Assembly: GCA_022376515.1 (NCBI GenBank)
Contig: WTXI01000130.1
Span: 1 to 64,000, forward strand
Reading direction: 5' to 3'
DNA from: Lactifluus volemus
Lineage: Eukaryota > Basidiomycota > Agaricomycetes > Russulales > Russulaceae
DNA: 64,000 nt
Of this stretch, positions 44,101 to 54,181 are shown piece after piece. The translations under genes and the position numbers were made by a program. Numbering within the stretch: position 1 is the stretch's first letter; every line of letters starts with the position of its first letter. Below the pieces are notes generated by a model. It did not search any database, was not told where the DNA came from, and saw only the letters and a list, made by a program, of their open reading frames with translations.

Positions 44101-44599
44101 CAGACGTAAACAAGATGATCAGTTTGAAGCAGGAGATCTGGTCTATGTTTCCACCGCAGATCTATCCCTACCGAAAGGACGGGCGCGGAAACTGATGCCT
44201 AAATATATTGGCCCATTCAAGGTCATTGATGCACGCCCAGAGGTGTCCACTTATTCAGTAGATCTACCCACAACGCTGAAGGCGCGACGGATCCACAACC
44301 GATTTCATCGGAGCAGGTTGCGCGCGCACATCGCCAATGATGATGCACTATTCCCGCATCGGGAAGCACACCCATTCTATGACTTTGGCACGCCTAATGA
44401 TCAGGAGTGGCTTGTTGATGCGATCTTAGCCCATAACTGGGACAGAAATAAGTTATCTTTCCAGGTATGCTGGAATCTAGGCGACACTACTTGGGAACCA
44501 TACAAGGAGTGCAAAGATCTACAGGCACTCGACGATTATCTAGAGCTGATGGGGGTGGTAGATCCACTGGATCTACCCCGCCATGCATCGAAAGCTTGA
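41192..44599 (+). CDS. pol: Pol of the three-ORF element: RT, RNase H, integrase, chromodomain-like end
   Basis: Same frame as Gag-Pro and open from the codon after TGA; the first ATG is 41291 (1102 aa from there). RT has YLDD at ~206-209 with SKIDLSNAYEQVRVDP and QQGDCNAPATF; RNase H has VICDASMSGIGA and VADALSRY. Integrase has HX..H (HQVLGHLG), CKTCPVCQ, and DDE residues in AMDFVGPF, SDRDSKF and SERAIRSI. The C-terminus EWLVDAILAHNW, FQVCW and TTWEPYKECKDLQ matches a divergent chromodomain. No lesion is seen. Expression probably depends on leaky termination at 41189. Confidence 0.93.
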   Translation, partial: LSAGSAKPLLIHRDLGIRSSLPSEGRKEIRVQSMDTINNTITDKIDLESCRERWFAKYADIMNGSPPGLPPLREINHKIPLIDENKHYSYRLPRCAEAMRPKLMEKLRHYIDNGWWTPKAVPQAAPLLCILKKSGGLRTVMDCRQRNDNTHKDVTPFPDQDQIRMDVARARYRSKIDLSNAYEQVRVDPADVHKTAFSTVFGTFESNVMQQGDCNAPATFLRLMTAIFRDVIGIYVYAYLDDLFIFSDTLEDHEAHLDHVFRTLRKHRLYLERDKCDLYSSDMDCLGHRIDDRGVHADADKMAKVREWRTPRNHKDVQRFLGLVQYLAHFMPDVTAYTSSLSAICRNGQPFYWKPLHEACFENIKAIACRSPILKPINPLSVDPIWVICDASMSGIGAMYGQGETWQTCRPAGFMSKKFTSAQMNYRVFEMETIAILEALLKWEDKLLGRKLQIVTDHKALEFFKTQRRLNSRQARWMEFLARFDFDIVYIKGESNLVADALSRYYESDLWDEQQSAAQYVNADSRLDPEGEDLPWDRFEENRAMSTQSEDVLTAGRPKRQRRTPKRPDEDVSFAPKRKIVEAIEPRQSEAAELAAHKEPDPLPQMTDLPPGDSQDDPRVIDSLDHHSDLRPHVEGDKIFMKDVRRGYQKDSLFSKILAKIKHYKSFTIIDNLLYTHNLAGDRVLCIPAVVRDKRRLTEIVITQAHQVLGHLGPQKTSEYIRRYYWWPRIGQDVELYCKTCPVCQTTKDRTQKVPGLLHSLPIPVRPWDSIAMDFVGPFPDSGGYNYLWVVICRLTSMVHLVPIRTTIKASELAWIYVREIVRLHGLPQSIVSDRDSKFTSRFWRETHKLLGTKLLMSTSFHPQTDGASERAIRSISQILRALVSPDQRDWSEKVPMTEFAINSAVSSSSGFAPFELNSGYIPSINPGARPEPSAVPGVKHFVNKALQNLADAHDAIIESRARQTHYANTRRKQDDQFEAGDLVYVSTADLSLPKGRARKLMPKYIGPFKVIDARPEVSTYSVDLPTTLKARRIHNRFHRSRLRAHIANDDALFPHREAHPFYDFGTPNDQEWLVDAILAHNWDRNKLSFQVCWNLGDTTWEPYKECKDLQALDDYLELMGVVDPLDLPRHASKA

Positions 44600-44791
44600 T
44601 GCACTTGTGCACTATACATAACCGAACATATCTACATCTATGAGAAGCGACCGCCTTGGCGATCGCGAAACTAATTAATTAAGGCACCTACCCCGCTATG
44701 AAACGGGGTCGATCTATACGCGACAGATAACATGTCCGAAGTGCGGACTGGCGACCGTTCTTAAAACATCGCAGGGACTCTTGATCGGACC

Positions 44792-46648
44792 TTGCGAATC
44801 CCGGTACCCACTGGGACCACACAGATATTGTCTCGCCGCATCGCTGCGACCTTATCGCATCCGATGTCGGATGAACAACCAGCGACGAGCTGGTGCCATA
44901 ACCCGCGATTCCACATTATCACACACGAGCCACGCACATGTGAGACGTGCACCCACTGGACAGTCCACTACCTGGAGCACATCGCGGCTGGGGAACCGTC
45001 TCTTGAGGAAGCGGAACGCGCGCGCAACACCGCCATCATCGGCAGCATTATTGACGAGCGCGATTCACTTCTCGCGTCCATTGTGGAATTGCGCGACCAA
45101 GTGCACACTCTGAACCTTACATTGCAAGAGTGCAATAAACAGAAAGATCGAGCGATCGCCCAAGTTACTGAGCTGACTGAGCAGATGGCAAACTCTCAGG
45201 GGGAACGGCCGCGCAAACTCCCGAGGCGAGATCCATCGCCATGCACTTCGGTGCATTCGGAATTGACGATCGGAGGTTGCGAGACCCCCCGCCCGGTCTC
45301 TGCCCCGCCGCAACTGCTGTCGCGGATACAACTGCGCGGACCTCCGGGCTCGCCGATCGCCGCACCCACACTCACACCTGCACAGGATCCAATCACCCCC
45401 TCTTCTCCGCCCGGGTTTCCCGCGCTGTTACCCATAATCCTGTGCCGCCCAGACAACTCTCTGTGCGCACCGAATGATGACATTCCCGCCTTCCCGGACG
45501 GGCAGCTAGATTTTAACGCCTACTCGCGCTATGTGTATGCCACCGGATCCATGACTCCGGATGGTGTGCCGAATTTCCAGACCACTCTGGTCTGGTCCGG
45601 GACATTCTACGCTCCTGGGGCCATCGCCGCACGCAAAGCTGGCGGCAGAATACCACTAGTGGGCCTGGTCTTGGGGGGGAGGAACGGTGTATTAATTTCA
45701 CCTGTTAAAGACCCGCGCACACAATCAGAGGTGGACACACTCCTAAACACACCTGAAAGGACCGGATTCGCAAGGGGCTATGCGGAACGCATCCGCCTCA
45801 CGCCCCCAGAATTGCGCGGCACACTCCATAGCCGTGCCCTTGAGCGATGGGACAATCTACAAATGCACGCCAGTCCCGCAGATCGCCGGGAACCCATGCC
45901 GACTACCCACATAAACATCTGGAAGCGTTGGCTGTACCGGAAACATTCCGCGGACCCGCACTTCCGATACACAGGCATCCCCTTTGTCGGAAAGGGTTTT
46001 CAGACCGCACACATAGAGGGCACTCGCGCACTCTTGATTTTCTTGCCCCGGAACTTCAACGGTTCCGCAATACACAAGGGCCCACTCCGGACCCACTTCC
46101 TGAGCGTGGCCGCGGCACTCCTCGGAGTACCGCAAAGGTATGAGCAGTTGATAACCCAGGAGCGGCTGCTCATTCACCAAACCCGCCGCTCCGAACCATA
46201 CGAAGAGGAAGTGTTCGGCACTGCTCCTAAGCTAGGCATTAGATCAGTGGCCAGATTTCTGGCTTGGAACGGAGTTCCCCCCGAAGAAGCGGAGCAGTGG
46301 CGCCCCTGGGCCACTGCATACATTGAAATGTCGCTGTCTGATCACCCCGACAGTGCGCGCGCACCGATCTTGAAGCAGGCAAGAGACCTTGCACGCCAGT
46401 GTATCACAGACCACCCCGAATTCATCTTAAAGTCGGTGCATATGGACGCTCCGGGCAACTACAATCCGGCCCTCGAGCAGTCCCGGGAGGCGCGAAGCTT
46501 ACAGCCCGCATCGCGCGAGGAGACAGCGGACATCACACGTCCAATGACCCCACCTGATTTCGCGTACACTCATATCGACCACCCAGACGAAGAAGAAACT
46601 ACCCACAATGGATGGGATGATGATAATATTAGCATGGGCCCGGGATAG
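44792..46648 (+). CDS. ORF3, 618-aa accessory protein of unknown function
   Basis: It sits between pol and the 3' LTR, where env lies in retroviruses, but has no signal peptide or transmembrane segment. A second Met at 44864 (MSDEQPATSWC) may be the true start. Visible parts: a Cys/His segment WCHNPRFHIITH...CETC (~35-55), a coiled coil (~85-135), a Pro-rich linker, and a folded-looking C-terminal half (IWKRWLYRKHSADPHFRYTG, RTHFLSVAAALLGVPQRYEQ, ARFLAWNGVPPEEAEQWRPW). The frame is open over 1.86 kb with coding-like composition. GATC is about threefold rarer than in the adjacent pol. It lies in the same frame number as pol but several stops separate them, so spliced or subgenomic RNA would be needed. 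Confidence 0.8.
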   Translation: MRIPVPTGTTQILSRRIAATLSHPMSDEQPATSWCHNPRFHIITHEPRTCETCTHWTVHYLEHIAAGEPSLEEAERARNTAIIGSIIDERDSLLASIVELRDQVHTLNLTLQECNKQKDRAIAQVTELTEQMANSQGERPRKLPRRDPSPCTSVHSELTIGGCETPRPVSAPPQLLSRIQLRGPPGSPIAAPTLTPAQDPITPSSPPGFPALLPIILCRPDNSLCAPNDDIPAFPDGQLDFNAYSRYVYATGSMTPDGVPNFQTTLVWSGTFYAPGAIAARKAGGRIPLVGLVLGGRNGVLISPVKDPRTQSEVDTLLNTPERTGFARGYAERIRLTPPELRGTLHSRALERWDNLQMHASPADRREPMPTTHINIWKRWLYRKHSADPHFRYTGIPFVGKGFQTAHIEGTRALLIFLPRNFNGSAIHKGPLRTHFLSVAAALLGVPQRYEQLITQERLLIHQTRRSEPYEEEVFGTAPKLGIRSVARFLAWNGVPPEEAEQWRPWATAYIEMSLSDHPDSARAPILKQARDLARQCITDHPEFILKSVHMDAPGNYNPALEQSREARSLQPASREETADITRPMTPPDFAYTHIDHPDEEETTHNGWDDDNISMGPG

Positions 46649-46830
46649 TGCGATCGAAAGAATCAGCCTATCCCGGGGATACTTGCCTCAGACCGTGCCT
46701 TCATTTTCCTATCTTATCTTTGTACTCACTGTCGCGTTACAAACGCACTACCTATTTTGCGTCGATGATATCATCGGCAATGTTATCACTCAGCCCTGAT
46801 CACACATCAATTGACCCCTGAGTCTATTCT

Positions 46831-46842
46831 TGTGGGGGAGGG
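46831..46842 (+). promoter_or_regulatory. Polypurine tract of the three-ORF element
   Basis: GTGGGGGAGGG directly precedes the 3' LTR start TGTAAGG at 46843. Confidence 0.75.
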
Positions 46843-47726
46843 TGTAAGGCGCCCCAAATGGACGCCATATTAACTAAAGTCACATCTGATCTATTAAATA
46901 CCCGTGTGAAGCATTGAGATGAAGTACTGCTTAGGATCGAAGATCCTAAGCAATCTGTATAACACGGGCCGGCTCGAGGCTGGCGTCGCATGATGCGTCA
47001 GCCTGTCAGAAGTCGCGTGAGCGGCTCCCCCGGACCGGCTCGAGCTCATACCGAGCTTGAGCCAGAGAGAATATGAACGTGAGGTAGTCAGGCCTCACAA
47101 TTAAGATATAAATTCCTATGCACACTGAAACAAGAGTGCCTCATATGAAACATGATCTAAGATCTTATTGATATATGACAAAGCGATAAAGGATATCGCT
47201 TTTAAAGATTGTCGTGCCAACGGCACGGGGCGGTCCGATCCGAGAGCTTAGTCGCGTCTCGTGCCAAATGACACAGCCGGCCCGGTCCGCCTAGATAACA
47301 AGCAATTAAGCAACGCTGCGACACCCTGCGAGCGCTGCACATTGATTATAGTAGTGCACCCCGATGGGGCGACCTGCAACAAATATATTAAGTACCCTAG
47401 ATCACTGAGGCGCGTGAAAACCGCGCGATTACAAAGATGTTTCATAAGTAAGTGAAACACGTCACGATCCTCTTGATCGCGACAGATCGGACTAAGATCA
47501 TTGTAGATCTAGGGTAGTAGAACATGTATTTATGTCGCCTGCCTTCCCTGATGGAAGGCAGACTTACCCTTTTACGAAGTATTCACAATAAAGAATCGCA
47601 GTTTTGGCTGGTTCAGTTGTGTAGTGCTCTTAAGGGGTTTTCAAGTCCAAATCATATCTATTCATCTAATCTAAACCACTACAGACTTCCTAACGCTCGA
47701 GACTACTCGCATACGGAAGTCTTACA
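46843..47726 (+). repeat. 3' LTR of the three-ORF element
   Basis: 884 bp, same length as the 5' LTR and with no difference noticed on reading them side by side. The hairpin is at 46929-46951 and the TATA box at 47107. TTCCT target duplication follows. Confidence 0.95.
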
Positions 47727-48048
47727 TTCCTTGTGCCTTCAATCGAGTGCCCAGATTTCTTAGACTGATGATATACTTTTCTCTCTCTTGAACTTGTCGC
47801 CTTCCTACAGTAGGAGAGCGGCTCACCGGAGCTGTATCTGGCTTGGACAGTCCGGACATCTCCGTCACAAACAACGTAAATAACGTAAAGCGTACCGTGA
47901 GGGAACACCTCACGAGGTCTTCGTTACTCAACCATTCGCCCGTTACCTTCGCACTACATGTAAACTCCATCGGCGTGAGGATTCCGTCTACTCGTAGTCG
48001 GAACATTCGAGTTGTGTCTGTGCGGTTCAAATTCATCGATGGATTCAA
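47727..48048 (-). pseudogene. Minus-strand reading frame split by the retrotransposon
   Basis: The frame from 48048 (or from ATG 47859, MSGLSKPDTAPVSRSPTVGR) runs into the LTR at 47726. On the other side of the element the same frame resumes at 36126 and continues 23 codons (KTPAVARNSGQEPARQLQTI...) to a TAG near 36059. With one copy of TTCCT removed, the two parts join in phase. The product would be about 67 aa from 47859. No family is recognised. A 23-codon continuation could be chance, so whether this was a gene is uncertain. Confidence 0.4.
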
Positions 48049-49510
48049 TATCCGAACTTCAAGCTATAGGTTTCTACTGAGTAATCCATGGTTATCGCCG
48101 ACGGACTGACTTGAAAATCTTCCCCCCCGTCCCACTTCTATGTCGCGCGGTGAGTGTTATATAGGTCCGTCGTCTCTGTCGAGTTAGACACTCACTCGGG
48201 TAAAATTGCATTTATCCTTTTTATTCTCCCAAAGGTCTCAGCCCCGTGTTCTTTGTCTGGGGTGGATCATGACTGTCGAAAAATCTTTGCCCGTTCGTGG
48301 ATATCATACGCACCACATCCCCGTTCTGATCCCCCGTGTCCCCTACTCAACCTTCCTCTCTCAATGCTCAATTCGATTGGTCGGGGTGTGTGCGCTCGAA
48401 GTATGGCTACAGTAAGACCAGACCCTGTGTCTGTTCCTGTGCCAAGAAAAACGCCAGCCTGCCATTCGTACGCTCGACCTTTCTTTATTACTCCCTTTTT
48501 GTAATTGGCCGTACTGTTGAGGTCGTTTCACTACACATTGACTCTCCCCCAGGTTTCCCAAGTACCTCTTAGTTGTGCCAACGGCCCGCAGAACCACGAT
48601 CGTCGACATTATGCCGCTCTGCGGGTCGTGTTCTGGGTTCTGCTATGCGATACTATCCTTGAGTCATGGCTACCCTAACTTCAGAGGCGTATATGCAATC
48701 CCAATTCCTTGCTCCCGGGTTTCGTTCGAGCATTCATCAAGCAGAGTACTTATTTCTCTTCTGGATACCTCTCGCAGGGAAGCTTCGACAAGCCCAGACC
48801 ACCCAGCATCCCTGCCATAAGCTAGACAACCACCGCAGTTTATCCATTAGTAATAGACAATTTCAAACGTCCCGGGCTCGGAAACAGCCTCTGGAAGACT
48901 CGTCAAGGGTGCGCTTACCATAAGCCTAATTATCACGACGAATCACGTATGCGCGTCCAAGGTTTGTTGGCGGCAGATGCCGAATCCACAGAGCGCATGT
49001 GTTGTGCGCCTAAATGACTTGTCGAAATTAAAACGCTGCTGGCGTCAATCGGGGCCCTGAACATCCTCATGTCATGAGACCTGCCAGTGGTCAGCTTTAC
49101 CATGCCCCCAACTTTCACTCCACTCAGTTGCGCGGACGCTGTCGGCCTCAATTCTGGCTATGAAGTGCAGTCACGCCTGTGTAGCTTAGCCTAAGTGCCT
49201 CCGTACCGCATTTCCGTAACTATCTATCATCCCCACAGTACGGTCATGTGTGGTGGTAGTACGAGGAAGAGGGCTCTGTGGACTCGGAGCCGCCTCGGCC
49301 AGACCTGCGGTACGTGGATGGACGCCGGAGTCTGTCTCTGCCCAAGCTGTCAAGTTCCTGGTGACCGTAAGGAGAATGGGGGTTGTTGCCTCTCGCCACT
49401 GCATGACGGATCAACTGGTGGATCAACATCGAGATCATAAAAAGGTGGTTAGCTGCTTCATGCAGAGTGATTGGAGTCGTTGTCTTCCCATGAGACCTTA
49501 TCCGAGGTGA
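48049..49510. other. Intergenic, no supported gene
   Basis: Frames such as 48154-48504 lack family or splice support. A TATA-like GTTATATAGG lies at 48158-48167. The left border of the inverted duplication falls at or before 49511 and cannot be seen fully because the matching arm leaves the window. Confidence 0.4.
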
Positions 49511-51040
49511 TCAGGGCCTGGCGCCATCGCCAAGCCCGAACTCCCCGAACAAAAACATCAGCCAGCTTTCCAAAATAAGTAACATAAACGTCCCAACATG
49601 GCCTGACAGCCACACTTTCCGCCGTCTTGGCGTGTTGAGGATATCCGGAATCCAGGACACCCACGTCGCCACCATTTTCGGAGTTATGCATATGCGAATT
49701 GCTATATATGCACAGGTTTGGGCGCCAGGTAGCATGCCCGCCAGACGGCCACGCTGCCTCGCCAACTGGAGGTTTGATTGGACTGGGCTATAGTCATTGA
49801 ATGCATTCGCAATTCGAACCTTTGGTACTTTACTTAAACTTTCGCCGGCACCCACGGGATCAGGATGATTGTTTGCTCGCGGCTGTCGCCGAGGGACAGC
49901 CTTGTTCGATCGGTGCAATGTAGTAGTGTTCTCAGAAGTCAGTCAATTCTACTAGGAGCGACGCCATGAGGGCCGGGGAAACTTGTTGAATGTATCACGT
50001 TCCCCCACTTCTTCTTGGTCTGAAATTTCTTGAAGCACTGGCGTGTTTCTGCACCTGTTGTACTGAACACGGATATGCGTGGCGGCCAGATTCGCCAGGG
50101 CTCGAAGAAGCCAGTCGCCTTGTTTAGTCCAAGGATGTGGTTAAACCTCTTCTGTCGCGTTAGCTATGAACCGGACTATGTTTCGTAACCAGTGCCTGCA
50201 CGAACGATACACATGACACGGGGGCAATCGGGGCAACCACTGCTGCAAGGTTACCGCCGACGTCAGCGCTAAGTATCTTTCCACCGCCGTAACTTAATGA
50301 TTCAAATATCATCTATGGGACGATCGACGTTAGATATATCCAAATTTGTGACAAAGTGGAGTAAGGGAAACGAAACAGGAGGGGCGAAATTGTATACAAA
50401 TGATCTAACGCTTTCGGAAAATTACCGTGGCAGGACACACGCCTCCTGTACATCTTGTGGAAGGTGGCGAGCCGAATACCAGTGTCATGTATAATGATCT
50501 CACTGGAGACTGGAGTTGGCCCGAACACGTGGGACTCGGGGAATCGCGCGCGCGCTCCTTTGCACTTGCGGCATTTTCCACGCAGATGCAAAAACCAGGG
50601 ATTTGGCTCATTTCAAGCGCCAGCGATTTCATCCTCTGGCAGTGATATTTGTTGGCGCTTGATAAAGTCTAGGTGCTGCCACTTGGCTGTGCGACGACTG
50701 AGTTATTAATAAGATGACATTATCTTGAGTAGGCTAGTGCGTTCCGCATAGCAAATTCAACTACAAATTGAAATACAAGCCTAGATTACTTTACTTAGAG
50801 GAAAATACAGAGTCGCTTGAAATTATGAGTAACTTATACTGGTACGATACCAGTAAATGTGAAAAATGGGGCTCTGTAAGAGCAGCAGCGATCGCATAAC
50901 ACTGATAAACAGTCGCGCAAGTCGAGACAATTCGTTGGGCGCTTATTGCTATTCGGGACCTGCCGTCGAAAAAATTTCCGCCGTCGTACCTCAATGACAT
51001 GTAGATGGCCCAAGAAGTGCCCCTGAGCTGTCTACAGTGC

Positions 51041-51373
51041 AATTTTCGATGATTTCTTCAACCCACGGCCGCACTCTCTTGCCCTCTGGGGTTAGACAGC
51101 ACCGTGGCATTTTCTGCCGGTGGACTCTGATTGGCAGGTAGCTCGCCTAAATGACGGAGCGTCACATTTGTCTGTGCCGTGCTACACGTTCCGAGTCCAC
51201 GACTTTGGAACCCTCACACGTCTGGATGGTGTGTCGCATCTTGTGACTTGAAAGCCATCGTGAATGGGTATCACCTGTCCTCCCTTCAAGTTGCTGTTTG
51301 TCTCGTTCGCTTTCCGTGTCTGTGGTTCTCCGAGGATGCGATTTCCATATTTTAGAGGAGAGTGATAACCCAT
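51041..51373 (-). CDS. Hypothetical ORF shared by both arms (left copy)
   Basis: The minus strand encodes QVIPIHDGFQVTRCDTPSRR and VRVPKSWTRNV, ending in this frame at 51182; a shifted frame continues TNVTLRHLGELPANQSPPAE and NPRGQESAAVG to a stop. The right arm (62093-62524) reads the two parts as one frame, because a base difference near 51190 shifts the left copy. The left arm also has about 85 extra nt upstream of QVIPIHDG. Function unknown; it may be non-coding. Confidence 0.3.
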
Positions 51374-51700
51374 GACAGTGGTCTACCCCGACGGTACGAC
51401 GGGCATAGTGTTTATAGGGACCAGGCTGCTTGCTAATCTTTTTTTGTTACAGCTGACCTAAATTTGGGGACACGGGCGTCAGATGAACTGACAGTCAGGG
51501 CCAGTCAGACGCCAGAAGTGAGATGATTGAGGGCAAAAGCCGGGACTCAGCGGCGCTTGTGAAAAACGGAGATGGCCGCGGTCAGCTGCCTGTGCGCAGT
51601 GGTGCCAACCAGCGCTCTGATCCATGCTCAGCATCCTGCTGCCATCCGCGTGGGCCTTGTATTGGTGACGAAGATGTTGTCTCAAATTTAAAGTATCGCC

Positions 51701-51785
51701 ATGTTGTCGGTTTCAAAGGACACAGGAACGGTATCGTCTGAAATTCTAAGTACTGCCCCTGCCGTCATGTTGTCGGTTTTAAAGG
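51701..51785 (+). promoter_or_regulatory. Duplicated ~19-bp motif upstream of the small membrane protein gene
   Basis: CATGTTGTCGGTTTCAAAGG (51700-51719) and CATGTTGTCGGTTTTAAAGG (51766-51785) lie 100-180 bp before ATG 51883, with a weaker third copy near 51674. The right arm keeps the pair in the same place relative to its gene (about 61896-61917 and 61962-61982). Confidence 0.45.
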
Positions 51786-51882
51786 GCATCCGTCCCACTT
51801 TCCCATAAGAATCCCATGCACCTTCACCCTTTGTCTAATACCCCTCCACCTCACCCCTTAATTCTTTTTAACATACTGTGAC

Positions 51883-52322
51883 ATGACTACGCCAATTGCT
51901 ACCACGCAGTCCAACCCTGCCGTCACTTCATCCATCACAAAATGGATGCTCGCTGGTTCTGGAGGTATACTTGCCGCCCCGTGCTGGCTGCTTCGCCAAG
52001 GCTGACTCGCATTTGATTACTTTCAGTACTTTTCCTCGTCGCCATGTGCACCTTCTTACACCTCGCCTGCCGCCGCAAAGCAGAGAGGGCACCGTCATCG
52101 GAGGAAGGTCGAGCTCGGCCGTCGCCACCGCGTGTCCACCCACCAAGGACGAAAGTTTCCCTTCCCGCGTCGGGCGTGCACAGAAGCCATGTTTGCCGGA
52201 AAGGCTCACCATCTCACAAGTTAGCGCCGTCAGCTTCGAGCTCGATGCATGCCCAGGCCCAGGCCCTGGCTCTGGGGAATACTGCACCTTACAGTGGTCC
52301 CGGTTCAGAGATCGAGAAATAG
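51883..52322 (+). CDS. Small single-pass membrane protein, left-arm copy
   Basis: Two exons, 51883-51964 and 52027-52322, GT-AG intron of 62 nt, giving 125 aa. A short Thr/Ser-rich N-terminus (TTPIATTQSNPAVTSSITKW) leads into a membrane helix that spans the splice site (MLAGSGVLFLVAMCTFLHLA), then basic CRRK and a long Ser/Pro-rich tail. No known family. It lies 265 bp upstream of the MSP1 copy on the same strand. The right-arm copy keeps the intron and frame, which supports a real gene. Confidence 0.6.
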
Positions 52323-52586
52323 TTGTACTTGTAGATTTGTTAATTCGACGAGATTGACGTTGAATGATTAGATTAGATAAATAAATCGTGAAAAAAGCGA
52401 CTGCTTTATCTGGGAATATTTGTCATCCTTGATGGCGTGGAAGTTAGGGTTAAGGTTAAAGTCCACAGTCACCGTCGCCGTCATTACTCTTGACTCTCTC
52501 AGCGACGGATCCCTAATCCTTTCACCTTTTCCTATAGCACAACGATATACCAATCTTATCCGTTAGTAAGATCTGCTGTGTGAACG

Positions 52587-54181
52587 ATGGCTATGTCTCC
52601 TACCACTAAGAAAGCCATCATTGACGGTGAGTGAGTTCAGAGTTATCGAGAGCTCCCATCACACGCTTATGTTTCTGGATAGTGGCACTATTCCTGGCAT
52701 CACAGGTGAGTCAAGGCCCATATGAATGGAAGTAGAGATCTTACAAGAGTCTTGTAGGCGGCTGCCTGGTATACCATTAACGTCAGTTTCACTTCTCATT
52801 CGTAAATTGAGGCTTCATTGATGTTTGTAGTGGCTGATTAATTCATATAGACATGAGGCACCCAAGGAAGTCAAGGCGAAACCGATGGAAGCGCTAAAGA
52901 GGCTAGGACACGAGAAACTGAAATTGGATGAATACGAAAGTACGTTCACGTATTTTGCTTACGCTTGTTACGAACTTACCATATTTTTCCAGAACGAATC
53001 GCATCTGAGGTGGTCCATCCAGACGATATTGATGTTACCTTCTCGGGTATGCCTTGCATCTGAACATTTTTGGCACGTCTTCACCTCGACTGCGCATGGT
53101 AGAAATCGGAGGCCTAGAAGATATCATATCTTCGTTACAGGAAACCGTCATCATCCCGCTCTATTTCGTTCATCAGCTTCCTTACTAGCAGCACCCAAGG
53201 GTGTGCTTCTTTATGGGCCGCCCGGGTGTGGTAAAACGATGCTCGCCAAAGCCCTCGCGAAGGAGTCTGGCGCCACCTTCATCAACATTGCGGCATCCGT
53301 CTTGACAAATAAATGGTTTGGCGAGTCGAATAAGCTAGTCGCAGGATTGTTCAGCTTAGCGCGGAAGACGCAGCCTAGCATTATCTTCATAGATGAGATC
53401 GACTCTTTCCTACGTGAGCGGAGTAAAGGTGACCACGAAGTCACCGCAATGATGAAGGCAGAATTCATGACGTATGTTCATCCTCTCTGAATATGGTACC
53501 TGTTTCTTGATGTTCATTTCAGCCTATGGGATGGCCTTCTCTCGGGCTCAGATCGGATATTAGTCCTGGGTGCCACGAACAGGATTCAAGATATCGATTC
53601 AGCATTCCTTAGGCGAATGCCAAGCCAATTTACTCTCCCCTTGCCTGATGCCGCGCAGCGCGAGAAGATACTTTCATTGGTAAGTCGAATTCCGTGTACC
53701 TTTTTGAATTCTTGTAGGGCATATTACAGAACCCGAAGCTTTCTCCGGCAACGCTCTATTCCATTCCCCCTCACTCCTCACTATCACTACACCTATACTT
53801 TGTATGACTAACTGGCATTCATCCCAGATGCTCAGAGATGTACCCCTTTCCCTCAACTTTCCTATGCGACTTTTGGTCGAGTATTCTAAGGAAAATCTGG
53901 ATCGGATTTAAAGGAACTATGTCGAAATGCCGCAATGTTACCTGTCCGTGAGCTTGTCCGCAAGGCTCATGGGGACGTCGCCCAGCTTGCGCGTGGTCAA
54001 GGAGTACGTTCCTTTTTTTTTCACTCGGTTGATTCATTTGTTCTTACATGTCCCGCCACAGGCCTTCGATCTGCGTCCGCTCACGTTTGAGGACTTCTTT
54101 GAACCAGACGACATCTCGACGCCTGTTAACGTTAGGCTAAGCCAAAGTATAGAGCCATTGAATCGATCTATACATAGATGA
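52587..54181 (+). pseudogene. MSP1: MSP1-like AAA ATPase, left-arm copy, frameshifted
   Basis: All nine exons of the intact right-arm gene are recognisable, from ATG 52587 ([10 protein letters not shown]) to a stop at 54179. Walker A GPPGCGKT and Walker B IIFIDEID are intact. Two lesions break it: a 13-bp deletion at 53160/53161 (loses the bases for LLYP and shifts frame to an early TAG), and a one-base G deletion near 53890 in ...SKGKSGSD that leads to TAA. The last codons also differ (Asn-Arg-Ser... instead of the right copy's stop). It can only make truncated products. Confidence 0.88.

Larger units (their letters stand above)
36127..47726 (+). mobile_element. Complete Ty3/Gypsy retrotransposon with three ORFs (11.6 kb)
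   Basis: Two 884-bp LTRs (TGTAAGG...TCTTACA) that look identical by eye flank gag-pro, pol and an extra ORF. TTCCT precedes the left LTR (36122-36126) and follows the right (47727-47731), a perfect 5-bp target duplication. LTR identity and open frames point to a recent insertion. Gag-Pro and Pol share one frame and are split by a single TGA followed by CTA. The element is unusually rich in GATC. It interrupts a minus-strand reading frame. Confidence 0.96.

Noticed and set aside
44792..46648. ORF3 as an envelope gene
   Set aside because: No signal peptide, fusion peptide or transmembrane helix; only its position is env-like.
52440..52460. Telomere-like TTAGGGTTAAGG in the left arm (and its mirror near 61240)
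   Set aside because: One to two imperfect units only; no array.
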